From Microvirga sp. 3-52 (GTDB lineage: Bacteria > Pseudomonadota > Alphaproteobacteria > Rhizobiales > Beijerinckiaceae): 64,000 nucleotides of DNA. The stretch's first letter is position 1. Each line of letters opens with the position of its first letter. The stretch covers positions 65,144-129,143 of the forward strand of contig NZ_JAHAMK010000005.1 in NCBI RefSeq assembly GCF_018383585.1. The letters are read 5' to 3'. Below the pieces are notes generated by a model, which made no database searches, was not told the origin of the DNA, and saw nothing but the letters and a program-made list of their open reading frames with translations. This document shows positions 1 through 7,517 of this stretch, in pieces. Position numbers and translations under genes: made by a program.

Positions 1-364
1 AGTGCCGGTCGACGGCGAGTGCAGGATAAGGATCGTGCCCTTTCAGCACGAGATCCACCGCCTGACGCATGCTCGCGAGAGCCGGATCGTCGAGGGAGCG
101 CTGCGAGTAGACCGGCGCGAAGCCCGCCGAGACCAGCATGATGTTGCGCTCGCGTAAGGGCATGTCGAGCTTCTCCGCCAGGAGCAGCACCATCTCGCGG
201 CTCGGCTGCGAGCGGCCGGTTTCGAGAAAGCTCAAATGCCGGGTGGAGATCTCGGCTTCGAGAGCGAGATCCATTTGGCTGAGGCGACGGCGCTGGCGCC
301 ATTCGCGCAGGAAATCGCCGACATGTCGTTCGGGGGTCATGGATAGGGTGCTCGCGGATTTCAT
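1..364 (-). CDS. XRE-family HTH regulator, MmyB-like (C-terminus beyond window)
   Basis: Only the N-terminal ~121 codons are inside the window; the gene runs off the left edge. The protein opens MKSASTLSMTPERHVGDFL and then has a Cro/C1 helix-turn-helix at about residues 15-70 (core RRLSQMDLALEAEIS, followed by STRHLSFLETGRSQPS). After the HTH comes LDMPLRERNIMLVSAGF and a stretch ending in AVDRH, the arrangement seen in XRE regulators with a C-terminal MmyB-like ligand domain. A DNA-binding transcriptional regulator is well supported; its target and effector are unknown. A second in-frame ATG nine codons downstream (position 340) could be the real start. The next gene (position 490) is divergent and may be its target. 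Confidence 0.85.
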   Translation of the reverse strand, partial: MKSASTLSMTPERHVGDFLREWRQRRRLSQMDLALEAEISTRHLSFLETGRSQPSREMVLLLAEKLDMPLRERNIMLVSAGFAPVYSQRSLDDPALASMRQAVDLVLKGHDPYPALAVDRH

Positions 365-489
365 GGGCGGACCATAGCCTGATGCCGACCGATCTTCCAT
401 GACCTCGGAGGTAATCGACTGCGCTCACGGCCTGCGGAATCCTTGACGCCAGGTTGAGGCTCTCAACCGACGAACCACAGGAGACAGCC

Positions 490-891
490 ATGATGACGAT
501 CCAATCCTCCCCGCTTCTTCGCCAGGCTCTCGTGGCCGATGCCACCACCAGCGCGGCCTTCGGCCTCATGATGCTGATCGGCGCCGGAGCATTGAGCGCG
601 GTCTTCGGGTTGCCGGAGATGCTCCTGCGCCTCGCAGGCCTGGTTCTCCTGCCCTACGCGGCCTTCATCGGCTGGCTCGGCCTGCGCGAGGAAATCCTGA
701 AGCCCATCGGGTGGGCGGTGGTTCTGGGCAATGTCCTTTGGGCCGCTGACAGCCTCCTGCTGTTCGTCAGCGGTTGGGTTGCGCCGACCAGCGCAGGCTA
801 TGCCTTCGTGATCGCTCAGGCGCTCGTCGTCCTGATGTACGCGGAGTTTCAGTTTGTCGGACTGCGCCGGTCGCGAGCGGTTGCCGTCTGA
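490..891 (+). CDS. small multi-pass membrane protein, function unknown
   Basis: The 133-residue protein is almost entirely hydrophobic and shows about four membrane segments: ALVADATTSAAFGLMMLIGA, LAGLVLLPYAAFIGWLGL, PIGWAVVLGNVLWAADSLLL and YAFVIAQALVVLMYAEF. The start at 490 is chosen because an AGGAG sits 7-11 bases upstream; a longer frame opens at 454 but has no such site. I do not recognise a named family. It is divergent from the XRE regulator on its left with about 125 bp between starts, so shared regulation is possible. A REP-like repeat follows directly. Confidence 0.75.
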   Translation: MMTIQSSPLLRQALVADATTSAAFGLMMLIGAGALSAVFGLPEMLLRLAGLVLLPYAAFIGWLGLREEILKPIGWAVVLGNVLWAADSLLLFVSGWVAPTSAGYAFVIAQALVVLMYAEFQFVGLRRSRAVAV

Positions 892-912
892 ATCCGGCCG
901 CCCTTCCCGCCC

Positions 913-1010
913 ACGTCATCACCGGGCTTGTCCCGGTGATCTCAGCTGTGTGAGGCGCCGCGCTTTTCCGTATCGGGATGGCCGGCGCAAGGCCGGCCAT
1001 GACAGCGTCA
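913..1010. repeat. REP-like double-hairpin element, copy 1
   Basis: Two palindromic arms: tcaccgggcttgtcccggtga and tggccggcgcaaggccggcca, with outer ends cgtcat and atgac in inverted orientation. Each arm is a hairpin on its own and the outer ends can also pair. It lies between the small membrane protein and the 3' end of the convergent histidine kinase gene. Nine related copies occur elsewhere in the window. Confidence 0.85.
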
Positions 1011-1060
1011 GTTTGCTCGCGCAAGGCCAGCAAGCTCTTGGGTCCCGATACGGGCCGCCT

Positions 1061-3820
1061 CTAAGAACCGTGAATGATGGCTTCGATCCTGGCCGCGAGG
1101 GTTTCAAGGGGAAAAGGTTTGGCGATGACTTCCATGCCCGGCCCCAAAAATCCGGCAGAGAGAAGATTGCTCTCCACGTAGCCCGTCATGAAGAGCACCT
1201 TCAAATTCGGCTGTTCTGCACGTGCCGCATCGGCAAGCTGCCGCCCGTTCAGGCCCGGCAGGCCCACATCGGTCACGAGGAGATCGAGCGGCTGCCCGGT
1301 TTGGAGAACCGCGAGCCCCTTCGGCCCATCCTCGGCCTGAAGAACGCGATATCCCTGCTCCTCGAGCATTTCCACGATGAGCTCCCGCACGACGCGCTCA
1401 TCCTCGACCACGAGCACGGTCTCGTGAGCCCTGGGGCGAGCCGCAACGGCATTCGTGGCGGACGGGCCCTGAGGCTCGGCGTCTCCAAGATATCGAGGAA
1501 GGAAGATCTTGACGGTCGTGCCTTGGCCTATGGCCGAATAGATCCTGACATGGCCGCCGGATTGCCTGACGAATCCGTATACCATGGAGAGACCGAGACC
1601 CGTGCCCTGGCCGATCGGTTTCGTCGTGAAAAACGGTTCGAAGACCCTCGCGAGCACATCGTCGGACATGCCGGAACCCGTATCGGACACCGACAGCGCA
1701 ACATATTGGCCGGGCTTCACATCCTGCTGCGTGGCGGCATAGGCATGATCCAGCTCGACATTCGCCGTCTCGATCACGATGGACCCTCCGTCCGGCATGG
1801 CATCGCGGGCGTTGATGACGAGATTGAGAAGCGCACTTTCGAGCTGGTTGGGATCGCAGAGGGTCAGCCAGAGATCCTGGCCGGACTGCAGCTCGACCCG
1901 GATCGTCTCGCGCACCGTGCGCCGGAACAGTTCGTCCATCGACGCCACGAGGGTCTTCGCATCGAGCGGCTGGCGCCTCGAAAATGCAAGAAGGCGATGC
2001 GTGAGCGCCGCAGCCCGGTTCGCGGAGGACATGGCGGCCTCGACATAGCGTCCCACATCGCCTGCACGCCCCTGCGCGATGCGGGTCTGGATGAGATCCA
2101 GGCTGCCGATCACGCCGGTCAGCAGATTGTTGAAGTCGTGAGCGATTCCGCCGGTCAGCTGACCTACGGCCTCCATCTTCTGCGATTGCCGCAGGGCTTC
2201 CTCGGCCTGTTTCAGCGCCTGGGCCGCCTCCTCCTCGGCGGTGATGTCGCGGCCGACCGCATGGATGAAATGTTCATCCGACACGGCCGTCCAGGCTATC
2301 CAGCGATAAGTCCCGTCCCGGTGGCGAAGCCTGCTCTGGACGCTGCACGTGGTCTGATCGCGGGAAAGTCGCCTGAGAGCCTGATGAGTGTCCACCTGGT
2401 CCTCCGGATGAACGAAATCGAGGACGGATGCCCGGACGAGATCGCCGTTCTTCCAGTCGAGCATGCGGCTCCACGCCGGATTGGCCGCCATGATCGTTCC
2501 CTTGAAGTCCGCAACGAGCATGAGGTCCGTCGAGAGATGCCAGAGGCGGTCCCGGTCCCGCGTGCTTTCCTCGACGCGCTTTTCCAGGCGGGCGTTCAGA
2601 TGGGCCAGCTCCTCCGCGGCCCTTTTCCGATCATGGATATCGGTGTTCGTGCCGATCCATCGGATGACGCTCCCGGCGGGATCCCGAACCGGCACGGCTT
2701 TCGACAGGAACCAGCGGTAGGCCTTGTCGCGTGCCCTTCTCAGCCGGATCTCGCTCTCGAAGACTGTCCCGCCCTGCAAAGCCTGCCGCCAGGCCTGAAC
2801 CACAACCGGATAATCGTCCGGATGGACGATGCGCTCCCATGCGCCGTTCGCGAGATTGTCGAGAGTGATGCCCAGGTATTCGGGAAGGCGCCCGTTGGAC
2901 CACTCCACCGATCCGTTCGGGCCGGCTTCCCACACCTGATGGGGAACGGCCTCGACCAGAGCCCTGAACCGTTCCTCGCTGGCACGCAGCGCCTCCTCCG
3001 AAGCCTTACGCTCAGTAATGTCCCGATAGAAGCTGACGATGCCGCCCGGCACCGGGCAGGCCCGCAGCTCGAGCCAGCGGTCCTTTCCGAAGCCGAGATA
3101 GCGGCGCTCGAGTGAGACCTGCACCTGTTCCGCGAGGCACTTTCGATACGCGGCCTCCAGAGCGGAGCCCGCCGATGTGGGCCACGCGTCCCACTGGATC
3201 TTGCCGATGATCTCATCGGCCCGACGCCCGTCATACTTGAGAGCGGCGGGGTTCAGCTTGACGACCCGGAATTCCTCATCGAACGCGACGAAGCCATCCC
3301 CGAGCACTTCGAGGATGGCCTCCGCTCGCTCGTTGCTGACGCTCAATTCCCGCTCGCGCCGAACGTGCTCGGTCACGTCGCTGCCATGAACGGCGACTCC
3401 GAGAAGGGTCCTGCTCCCTCCCCGGACGGGCTGAAACGAGAATTCAACAATCCGCTCCTCGGCCGTGCTCTCGGGATCCGCTCGAGATTGGATGGTCACC
3501 CGAAGAGGGCCTGAGGGCGCGATGCCGGCACGAGCCTGGGTGAGACACTCCTTGAAGCCCGGCCAACCGGCCAGCGGCACCTCCTCCAGAGCACGATTGG
3601 CGATGTCCCTGCCCCCGGTCAGCTGCCGAAAGGCATCGTTCGCCAGTGCGATGACATCGTCAGGGCACCGCAGAAAGCAGAAGAATCCAGGGACTTGCTG
3701 AAGGATGGAGAGAAGCTGTGAGCTTGACGCGTCGGGTGCATCAAAGCCGTTGGCTGCAGCATGGGCGCCGCGCAAGTCACGAATGACGTCATCCTTCGTA
3801 ACACTTAGACCGTCCGGCAT
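1061..3820 (-). CDS. PAS-rich hybrid sensor histidine kinase with C-terminal receiver
   Basis: A 919-residue cytoplasmic-looking hybrid kinase without an obvious membrane segment. Order: four PAS-type sensor modules (about residues 35-150, 165-272, 282-402 and 425-528), a HisKA dimerisation domain with the phospho-acceptor His561 in GGIAHDFNNLL, a HATPase domain (N-box Asn670 in NLVINARDAM, G-boxes DTGSGM at 713 and GTGLGL at 739) and a receiver domain (about 800-919) with phospho-acceptor Asp851 in TDVGLPG and the switch lysine in AKPFP at 901. The HDFNN form of the H-box is typical of the HWE-distinct hybrid kinases common in Hyphomicrobiales. The signal is unknown; no heme or flavin-binding motif is evident. 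No partner response regulator or phosphotransfer protein is adjacent, so output probably goes to an unlinked regulator. Confidence 0.93.
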   Translation of the reverse strand: MPDGLSVTKDDVIRDLRGAHAAANGFDAPDASSSQLLSILQQVPGFFCFLRCPDDVIALANDAFRQLTGGRDIANRALEEVPLAGWPGFKECLTQARAGIAPSGPLRVTIQSRADPESTAEERIVEFSFQPVRGGSRTLLGVAVHGSDVTEHVRRERELSVSNERAEAILEVLGDGFVAFDEEFRVVKLNPAALKYDGRRADEIIGKIQWDAWPTSAGSALEAAYRKCLAEQVQVSLERRYLGFGKDRWLELRACPVPGGIVSFYRDITERKASEEALRASEERFRALVEAVPHQVWEAGPNGSVEWSNGRLPEYLGITLDNLANGAWERIVHPDDYPVVVQAWRQALQGGTVFESEIRLRRARDKAYRWFLSKAVPVRDPAGSVIRWIGTNTDIHDRKRAAEELAHLNARLEKRVEESTRDRDRLWHLSTDLMLVADFKGTIMAANPAWSRMLDWKNGDLVRASVLDFVHPEDQVDTHQALRRLSRDQTTCSVQSRLRHRDGTYRWIAWTAVSDEHFIHAVGRDITAEEEAAQALKQAEEALRQSQKMEAVGQLTGGIAHDFNNLLTGVIGSLDLIQTRIAQGRAGDVGRYVEAAMSSANRAAALTHRLLAFSRRQPLDAKTLVASMDELFRRTVRETIRVELQSGQDLWLTLCDPNQLESALLNLVINARDAMPDGGSIVIETANVELDHAYAATQQDVKPGQYVALSVSDTGSGMSDDVLARVFEPFFTTKPIGQGTGLGLSMVYGFVRQSGGHVRIYSAIGQGTTVKIFLPRYLGDAEPQGPSATNAVAARPRAHETVLVVEDERVVRELIVEMLEEQGYRVLQAEDGPKGLAVLQTGQPLDLLVTDVGLPGLNGRQLADAARAEQPNLKVLFMTGYVESNLLSAGFLGPGMEVIAKPFPLETLAARIEAIIHGS

Positions 3821-3912
3821 CCTGAGCTTTCGACGATGCAGCGTCGGTCTTCCACCGACCTGCCCCTTCTGTTCTGACCAAGTAAAAGCTGCCCGCCCCA
3901 GCGAGAAGGATC

Positions 3913-3941
3913 ATTATAGTTGATATTTAATATCGTTTCAA
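3913..3941 (-). promoter_or_regulatory. near-consensus sigma70 promoter of the hybrid kinase with internal palindrome
   Basis: Read on the minus strand: TTGAAA (3941-3936), a 17-bp spacer, and TATAAT (3918-3913). This is about 93 bp upstream of the kinase start at 3820. The spacer contains the inverted repeat GATATT-1-AATATC (3922-3934), placed where a repressor would block polymerase. The block is far more AT-rich than its surroundings. The promoter call rests on two hexamers and their spacing; the operator call is inference. Confidence 0.75.
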
Positions 3942-3989
3942 TTGCCCTTGGGTCAGATTCGGCCATCCCTGGGCGCCGGCAGGTCCGCG

Positions 3990-4340
3990 TCAGAAACTCC
4001 GGCCGTCCACCGGAATGGCCTTGATCTGGGACGGCTCCACATCCTCAAGGCAGCGGATGTTGATCGCCGCCGTCGCCTCTCCCGTGGGTTTCTGACCCAG
4101 ACCGAAAGGCGCGCTGCCGCAGATGGCACAGAAGCGATGCCGGATCGTATGCGTGTTGAAAGTATAGGTGGAAAGGCTCTCCTCTCCACGAAGAATGGTC
4201 AGGGATTCCCGAGGCACGAAGGTCAGGAGATATCCCTTCCGGCTGCAATGGGAACAATTGCACTCGAAGGCCTGCTCGAGATCCGTTTCAACCTCGTACG
4301 CCACCTTGCCGCAATGACATGAACCCTTGTGCAGCGCCAT
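3990..4340 (-). CDS. GFA-family protein (glutathione-dependent formaldehyde-activating enzyme/centromere protein V fold)
   Basis: The 116-residue protein has the zinc-binding cysteine pattern of the GFA (Mss4-like) fold: GSCHCGKVAYEVE near the N-terminus, then CNCSHCSRKG at about 28-37 and FCAICGSAPFG at about 80-90. The family is named after glutathione-dependent formaldehyde-activating enzyme, but most short members have no proven activity. A sensible reading is a zinc protein of unknown substrate, possibly in thiol or aldehyde metabolism. A second family member lies at 33783-34190. It follows the small membrane protein gene on the same strand with about 20 bp between them. Confidence 0.88.
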   Translation of the reverse strand: MALHKGSCHCGKVAYEVETDLEQAFECNCSHCSRKGYLLTFVPRESLTILRGEESLSTYTFNTHTIRHRFCAICGSAPFGLGQKPTGEATAAINIRCLEDVEPSQIKAIPVDGRSF

Positions 4341-4359
4341 TTTCCCCGCTCCGACGTTC

Positions 4360-4626
4360 TTATCCCAAAGCCACCATCACCGTGACGATCAAACCTGCAC
4401 CGATTACGGCGACAAATCGATCTCCCATGGTAAGCGGCTGAACTCTACCCTGGGCTGCCAGTTGCCCGATAGCAAGATCGAGCACCAGCGAAACGGCAAA
4501 GGGCCAAGCCGCCGGCGGAACGGCCGCCTGCTGCAGGTGAGGCTGCTGCAATATGAGAAGTCCCGCCGCGATGCCGGAGATCAGCACCGCGATGATGTAG
4601 AACAAGCGGATGCGCGACAGGGCCAT
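4360..4626 (-). CDS. small membrane protein, function unknown
   Basis: An 88-residue protein beginning MALSRIRLFYIIAVLISG, with two or three hydrophobic segments (about residues 8-27, 37-55 and 70-87). The start at 4626 lies two bases after the ppdK stop codon, so it is probably co-transcribed and translationally linked with ppdK. I do not recognise a family. The shortness and position suggest an accessory membrane protein, but nothing ties it to pyruvate metabolism. Confidence 0.7.
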   Translation of the reverse strand: MALSRIRLFYIIAVLISGIAAGLLILQQPHLQQAAVPPAAWPFAVSLVLDLAIGQLAAQGRVQPLTMGDRFVAVIGAGLIVTVMVALG

Positions 4627-4628
4627 TT

Positions 4629-7307
4629 TTATGCCTGACTCGCGGCCTTGTTGCCGAGCGCCGCCTGCGCGGCCGCGAGACGTGCGATCGGCACCCGGTA
4701 GGGCGAGCAGGACACGTAATCGAGCCCGACCGACTGGCAGAAATGGATCGACGCCGGATCGCCGCCATGCTCGCCGCAGATCCCGAGCTTGATGTTCGGC
4801 CGCGTCTTCTTGCCCCGCTCCACCGCGAGCTTCACCAGCTCGCCCACGCCCTCCTGGTCGATGGTGACGAAGGGATCGGCCGGCAGCAGCCCCTTCTGGG
4901 TGTAAGGGCCCAGGAACGAAGCTGCGTCGTCGCGCGAGATGCCGAGGGTCGTCTGCGTGAGATCGTTGGTGCCGAACGAGAAGAATTCCGCCGATTCCGC
5001 GATCTCGCCAGCGCGCAGAGCCGCCCGCGGCAGCTCGATCATCGTGCCGACCTGATACTCGATGGCAACGCCGCTCTCGGCCTTCACGGCCTCCGCCATG
5101 GCGACGATGCGCGCCTTCACCCAGTCGAGTTCCGGCTTCGTCATCACGAGCGGCACCATGACCTCCGGCACGACGGGCTGGCCGGTCGTCTTGCCGGCTT
5201 CCACCGCCGCCTCGAAAATGGCACGCGCCTGCATCTCGGCGATCTCCGGATAAGCCACCGCGAGACGGCAGCCGCGGAAGCCGAGCATCGGGTTGAACTC
5301 GTGCAGCTCGCGGGCGCGGTGCCTGAGCTTGTCGACGGAGGCGTTCATCGCCTTCGCCACTTCCTGCATCTCCTCCTCCGAATGCGGCAGGAACTCGTGC
5401 AGCGGCGGATCGAGCAGGCGGATCGTGACCGGCAGGCCGCTCATGATCGTGAACAGCTCGACGAAATCCTTGCGCTGCATCGGCAGCAGCTTGGCGAGCG
5501 CCGCGCGACGTCCCGCCTCGTCGTCGGAGAGGATCATCTCGCGCACGGCCACGATGCGGTCGCCTTCGAAGAACATGTGCTCCGTGCGGCACAGGCCGAT
5601 GCCCTCCGCGCCGAAGTTGCGCGCGGTCTTGGCATCGAGCGGCGTTTCCGCATTGGCGCGCACCTTCATGTGGCGCACCTTGTCGGCCCAGCCCATGAGG
5701 GTGGCGAACTCGCCGGACAGTTCCGGCTGCAGCATCTCCACCCGGCCCAGCAGCACCTGGCCGTTCGAGCCGTCGATGGTGATGATCTCGCCCTTCTTCA
5801 GCGTCTGGCCAGCGACGGTGAGCGTCTGCGCCGTGTAATCGACGCGGATCGAGCCCGCACCGGACACGCAGGGCTTGCCCATGCCGCGGGCGACCACCGC
5901 CGCGTGCGAGGTCATGCCGCCGCGGGTGGTCAGAATGCCTTCGGCCGCATGCATCCCGTGGATGTCTTCAGGCGAGGTCTCGACCCGCACCAGGATGACC
6001 TTGTGGCCGGCCTTCTTGGCCGCTTCAGCGTCGTCCGAGTTGAACACGATCTCGCCCGACGCGGCACCCGGAGAGGCCGGCAGGCCAGTGCCTAAGATCT
6101 TGCGTTCTGCCTTGGGGTCGATGGTGGGATGCAGCAGCTGATCGAGGGCCGCGGGCTCGACGCGGGTGATGGCCTCTTCCTGGGTGATCAGACCCTCGGA
6201 GGCGAGCTCCACCGCGATGCGCAAGGCCGCTTTCGCCGTGCGCTTGCCGTTGCGGGTCTGGAGCATCCAGAGCTTGCCCTTCTCCACCGTGAACTCCATG
6301 TCCTGCATGTCACGGTAGTGCTTCTCCAGGATGCCGTAGATGCGCACCAGCTCGTTGTAAGCCTCGGGCATCGCGCCTTCCATCGAAGGCTTGTCGGAGC
6401 CCGACGCAAGACGCGCCTTTTCGGTGATGTCCTGCGGGGTGCGGATGCCCGCCACCACGTCCTCGCCCTGCGCATTGATCAGGAACTCGCCGTAGAGCTC
6501 GCTCTCGCCGGTGGAGGGGTTGCGGGTAAACGCCACGCCGGTGGCGGAGGTCTCGCCCATGTTGCCGAACACCATGGCCTGCACGTTCACCGCCGTGCCC
6601 CAGCTCGCCGGGATGGCGTGCAGCTCGCGGTACTTGATGGCGCGGTTGTTCATCCAGGAGCCGAACACGGCCCCAATGGCGCCCCAGAGCTGCTCCTGCG
6701 GGTCCTGCGGGAAGGGCTTGCCCAGCTCCTTCTCGACCAGTGCCTTGTAGCGCGGGATCAGGGACTTCCAGTCCTCGGCGGTCATATCCGTGTCGAGCGA
6801 GTAGCCCTTGCGGTCCTTGAGCTCGTCGAGGATCTCCTCGAAATGGTGATGCTCGATGTCCAGCACCACGTTGGAATACATGGTGATGAAGCGGCGGTAG
6901 CTGTCATAGGCGAAGCGCTCGTCGCCCGCGCCCGTAGCCAGGGCGCCTACGGTGACGTCGTTGAGCCCGAGATTGAGCACCGTGTCCATCATGCCCGGCA
7001 TGGACGCCCGGGCGCCGGAGCGGACGGAGACGAGCAGCGGATTCTCGGCGTCACCAAAGGTGCGGCCCGTGAGGCGTCCGACATAGGTCAGGGCGTTCGC
7101 GACCTGGGCCTTCAGCTCCTCAGGATAAGAGCGGCCGTGGTCGTAGTAATAGGTGCAGACTTCCGTCGTGATGGTGAAGCCCGGAGGGACCGGCAGGCCC
7201 AGATTGGACATCTCGGCGAGATTGGCCCCCTTGCCGCCCAGCAGGTTCTTCATCCCCGCCTGGCCCTCGGCCTTACCGTCCCCGAAGGTATAGACCCACT
7301 GCGTCAT
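4629..7307 (-). CDS. ppdK: pyruvate, phosphate dikinase
   Basis: An 892-residue enzyme of the usual family length that interconverts pyruvate + ATP + phosphate and PEP + AMP + diphosphate in the cytoplasm. The N-terminal nucleotide-binding domain begins TFGDGKAEGQAGMKNLLGGK and contains the GAVFGSWMNNRA region. The central phosphohistidine domain carries GGMTSHAAVVARGMGKPC at about residue 455, with the swivelling catalytic His in TSHA. The C-terminal PEP/pyruvate TIM barrel includes GIGLCRTEHMFF and ends with CGEHGGDPASIHFC and DYVSCSPYRVPIARLAAAQA, carrying the catalytic Cys. No key residue appears to be missing. The first gene of a likely three-gene minus-strand unit with the small membrane protein and the GFA gene. 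Confidence 0.97.
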   Translation of the reverse strand: MTQWVYTFGDGKAEGQAGMKNLLGGKGANLAEMSNLGLPVPPGFTITTEVCTYYYDHGRSYPEELKAQVANALTYVGRLTGRTFGDAENPLLVSVRSGARASMPGMMDTVLNLGLNDVTVGALATGAGDERFAYDSYRRFITMYSNVVLDIEHHHFEEILDELKDRKGYSLDTDMTAEDWKSLIPRYKALVEKELGKPFPQDPQEQLWGAIGAVFGSWMNNRAIKYRELHAIPASWGTAVNVQAMVFGNMGETSATGVAFTRNPSTGESELYGEFLINAQGEDVVAGIRTPQDITEKARLASGSDKPSMEGAMPEAYNELVRIYGILEKHYRDMQDMEFTVEKGKLWMLQTRNGKRTAKAALRIAVELASEGLITQEEAITRVEPAALDQLLHPTIDPKAERKILGTGLPASPGAASGEIVFNSDDAEAAKKAGHKVILVRVETSPEDIHGMHAAEGILTTRGGMTSHAAVVARGMGKPCVSGAGSIRVDYTAQTLTVAGQTLKKGEIITIDGSNGQVLLGRVEMLQPELSGEFATLMGWADKVRHMKVRANAETPLDAKTARNFGAEGIGLCRTEHMFFEGDRIVAVREMILSDDEAGRRAALAKLLPMQRKDFVELFTIMSGLPVTIRLLDPPLHEFLPHSEEEMQEVAKAMNASVDKLRHRARELHEFNPMLGFRGCRLAVAYPEIAEMQARAIFEAAVEAGKTTGQPVVPEVMVPLVMTKPELDWVKARIVAMAEAVKAESGVAIEYQVGTMIELPRAALRAGEIAESAEFFSFGTNDLTQTTLGISRDDAASFLGPYTQKGLLPADPFVTIDQEGVGELVKLAVERGKKTRPNIKLGICGEHGGDPASIHFCQSVGLDYVSCSPYRVPIARLAAAQAALGNKAASQA

Positions 7308-7517
7308 CGCTCGATCCCTTGGCTCTGAATACGCCCTGCTGCCGCGCAGGTGTTGGCTTGAAGCATGTAGAGCCCAAACGCAAGCTGAACAGCCACGGTT
7401 CCGGCCTCCCGGTTCATGAACGCTCAGGGAACAGTCGCGCTACGTTACCCTCGAAAGCGAGAGTTCCACGGCGTCTGCAACTTTATTAGGAGAAAGGTAG
7501 TTTCAAAGGATACGAGC

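Noticed and set aside
854-3115. A 753-codon plus-strand reading frame opposite the histidine kinase
   Set aside because: It lies antisense to a kinase with every family motif intact. Its translation has no recognisable domain and is Arg/His-rich, as expected from high-GC antisense frames.
4743-7328. Two plus-strand frames (4743-6095 and 6129-7328) opposite ppdK
   Set aside because: Antisense to a full-length pyruvate phosphate dikinase; low-complexity His/Arg/Leu composition and no motif.
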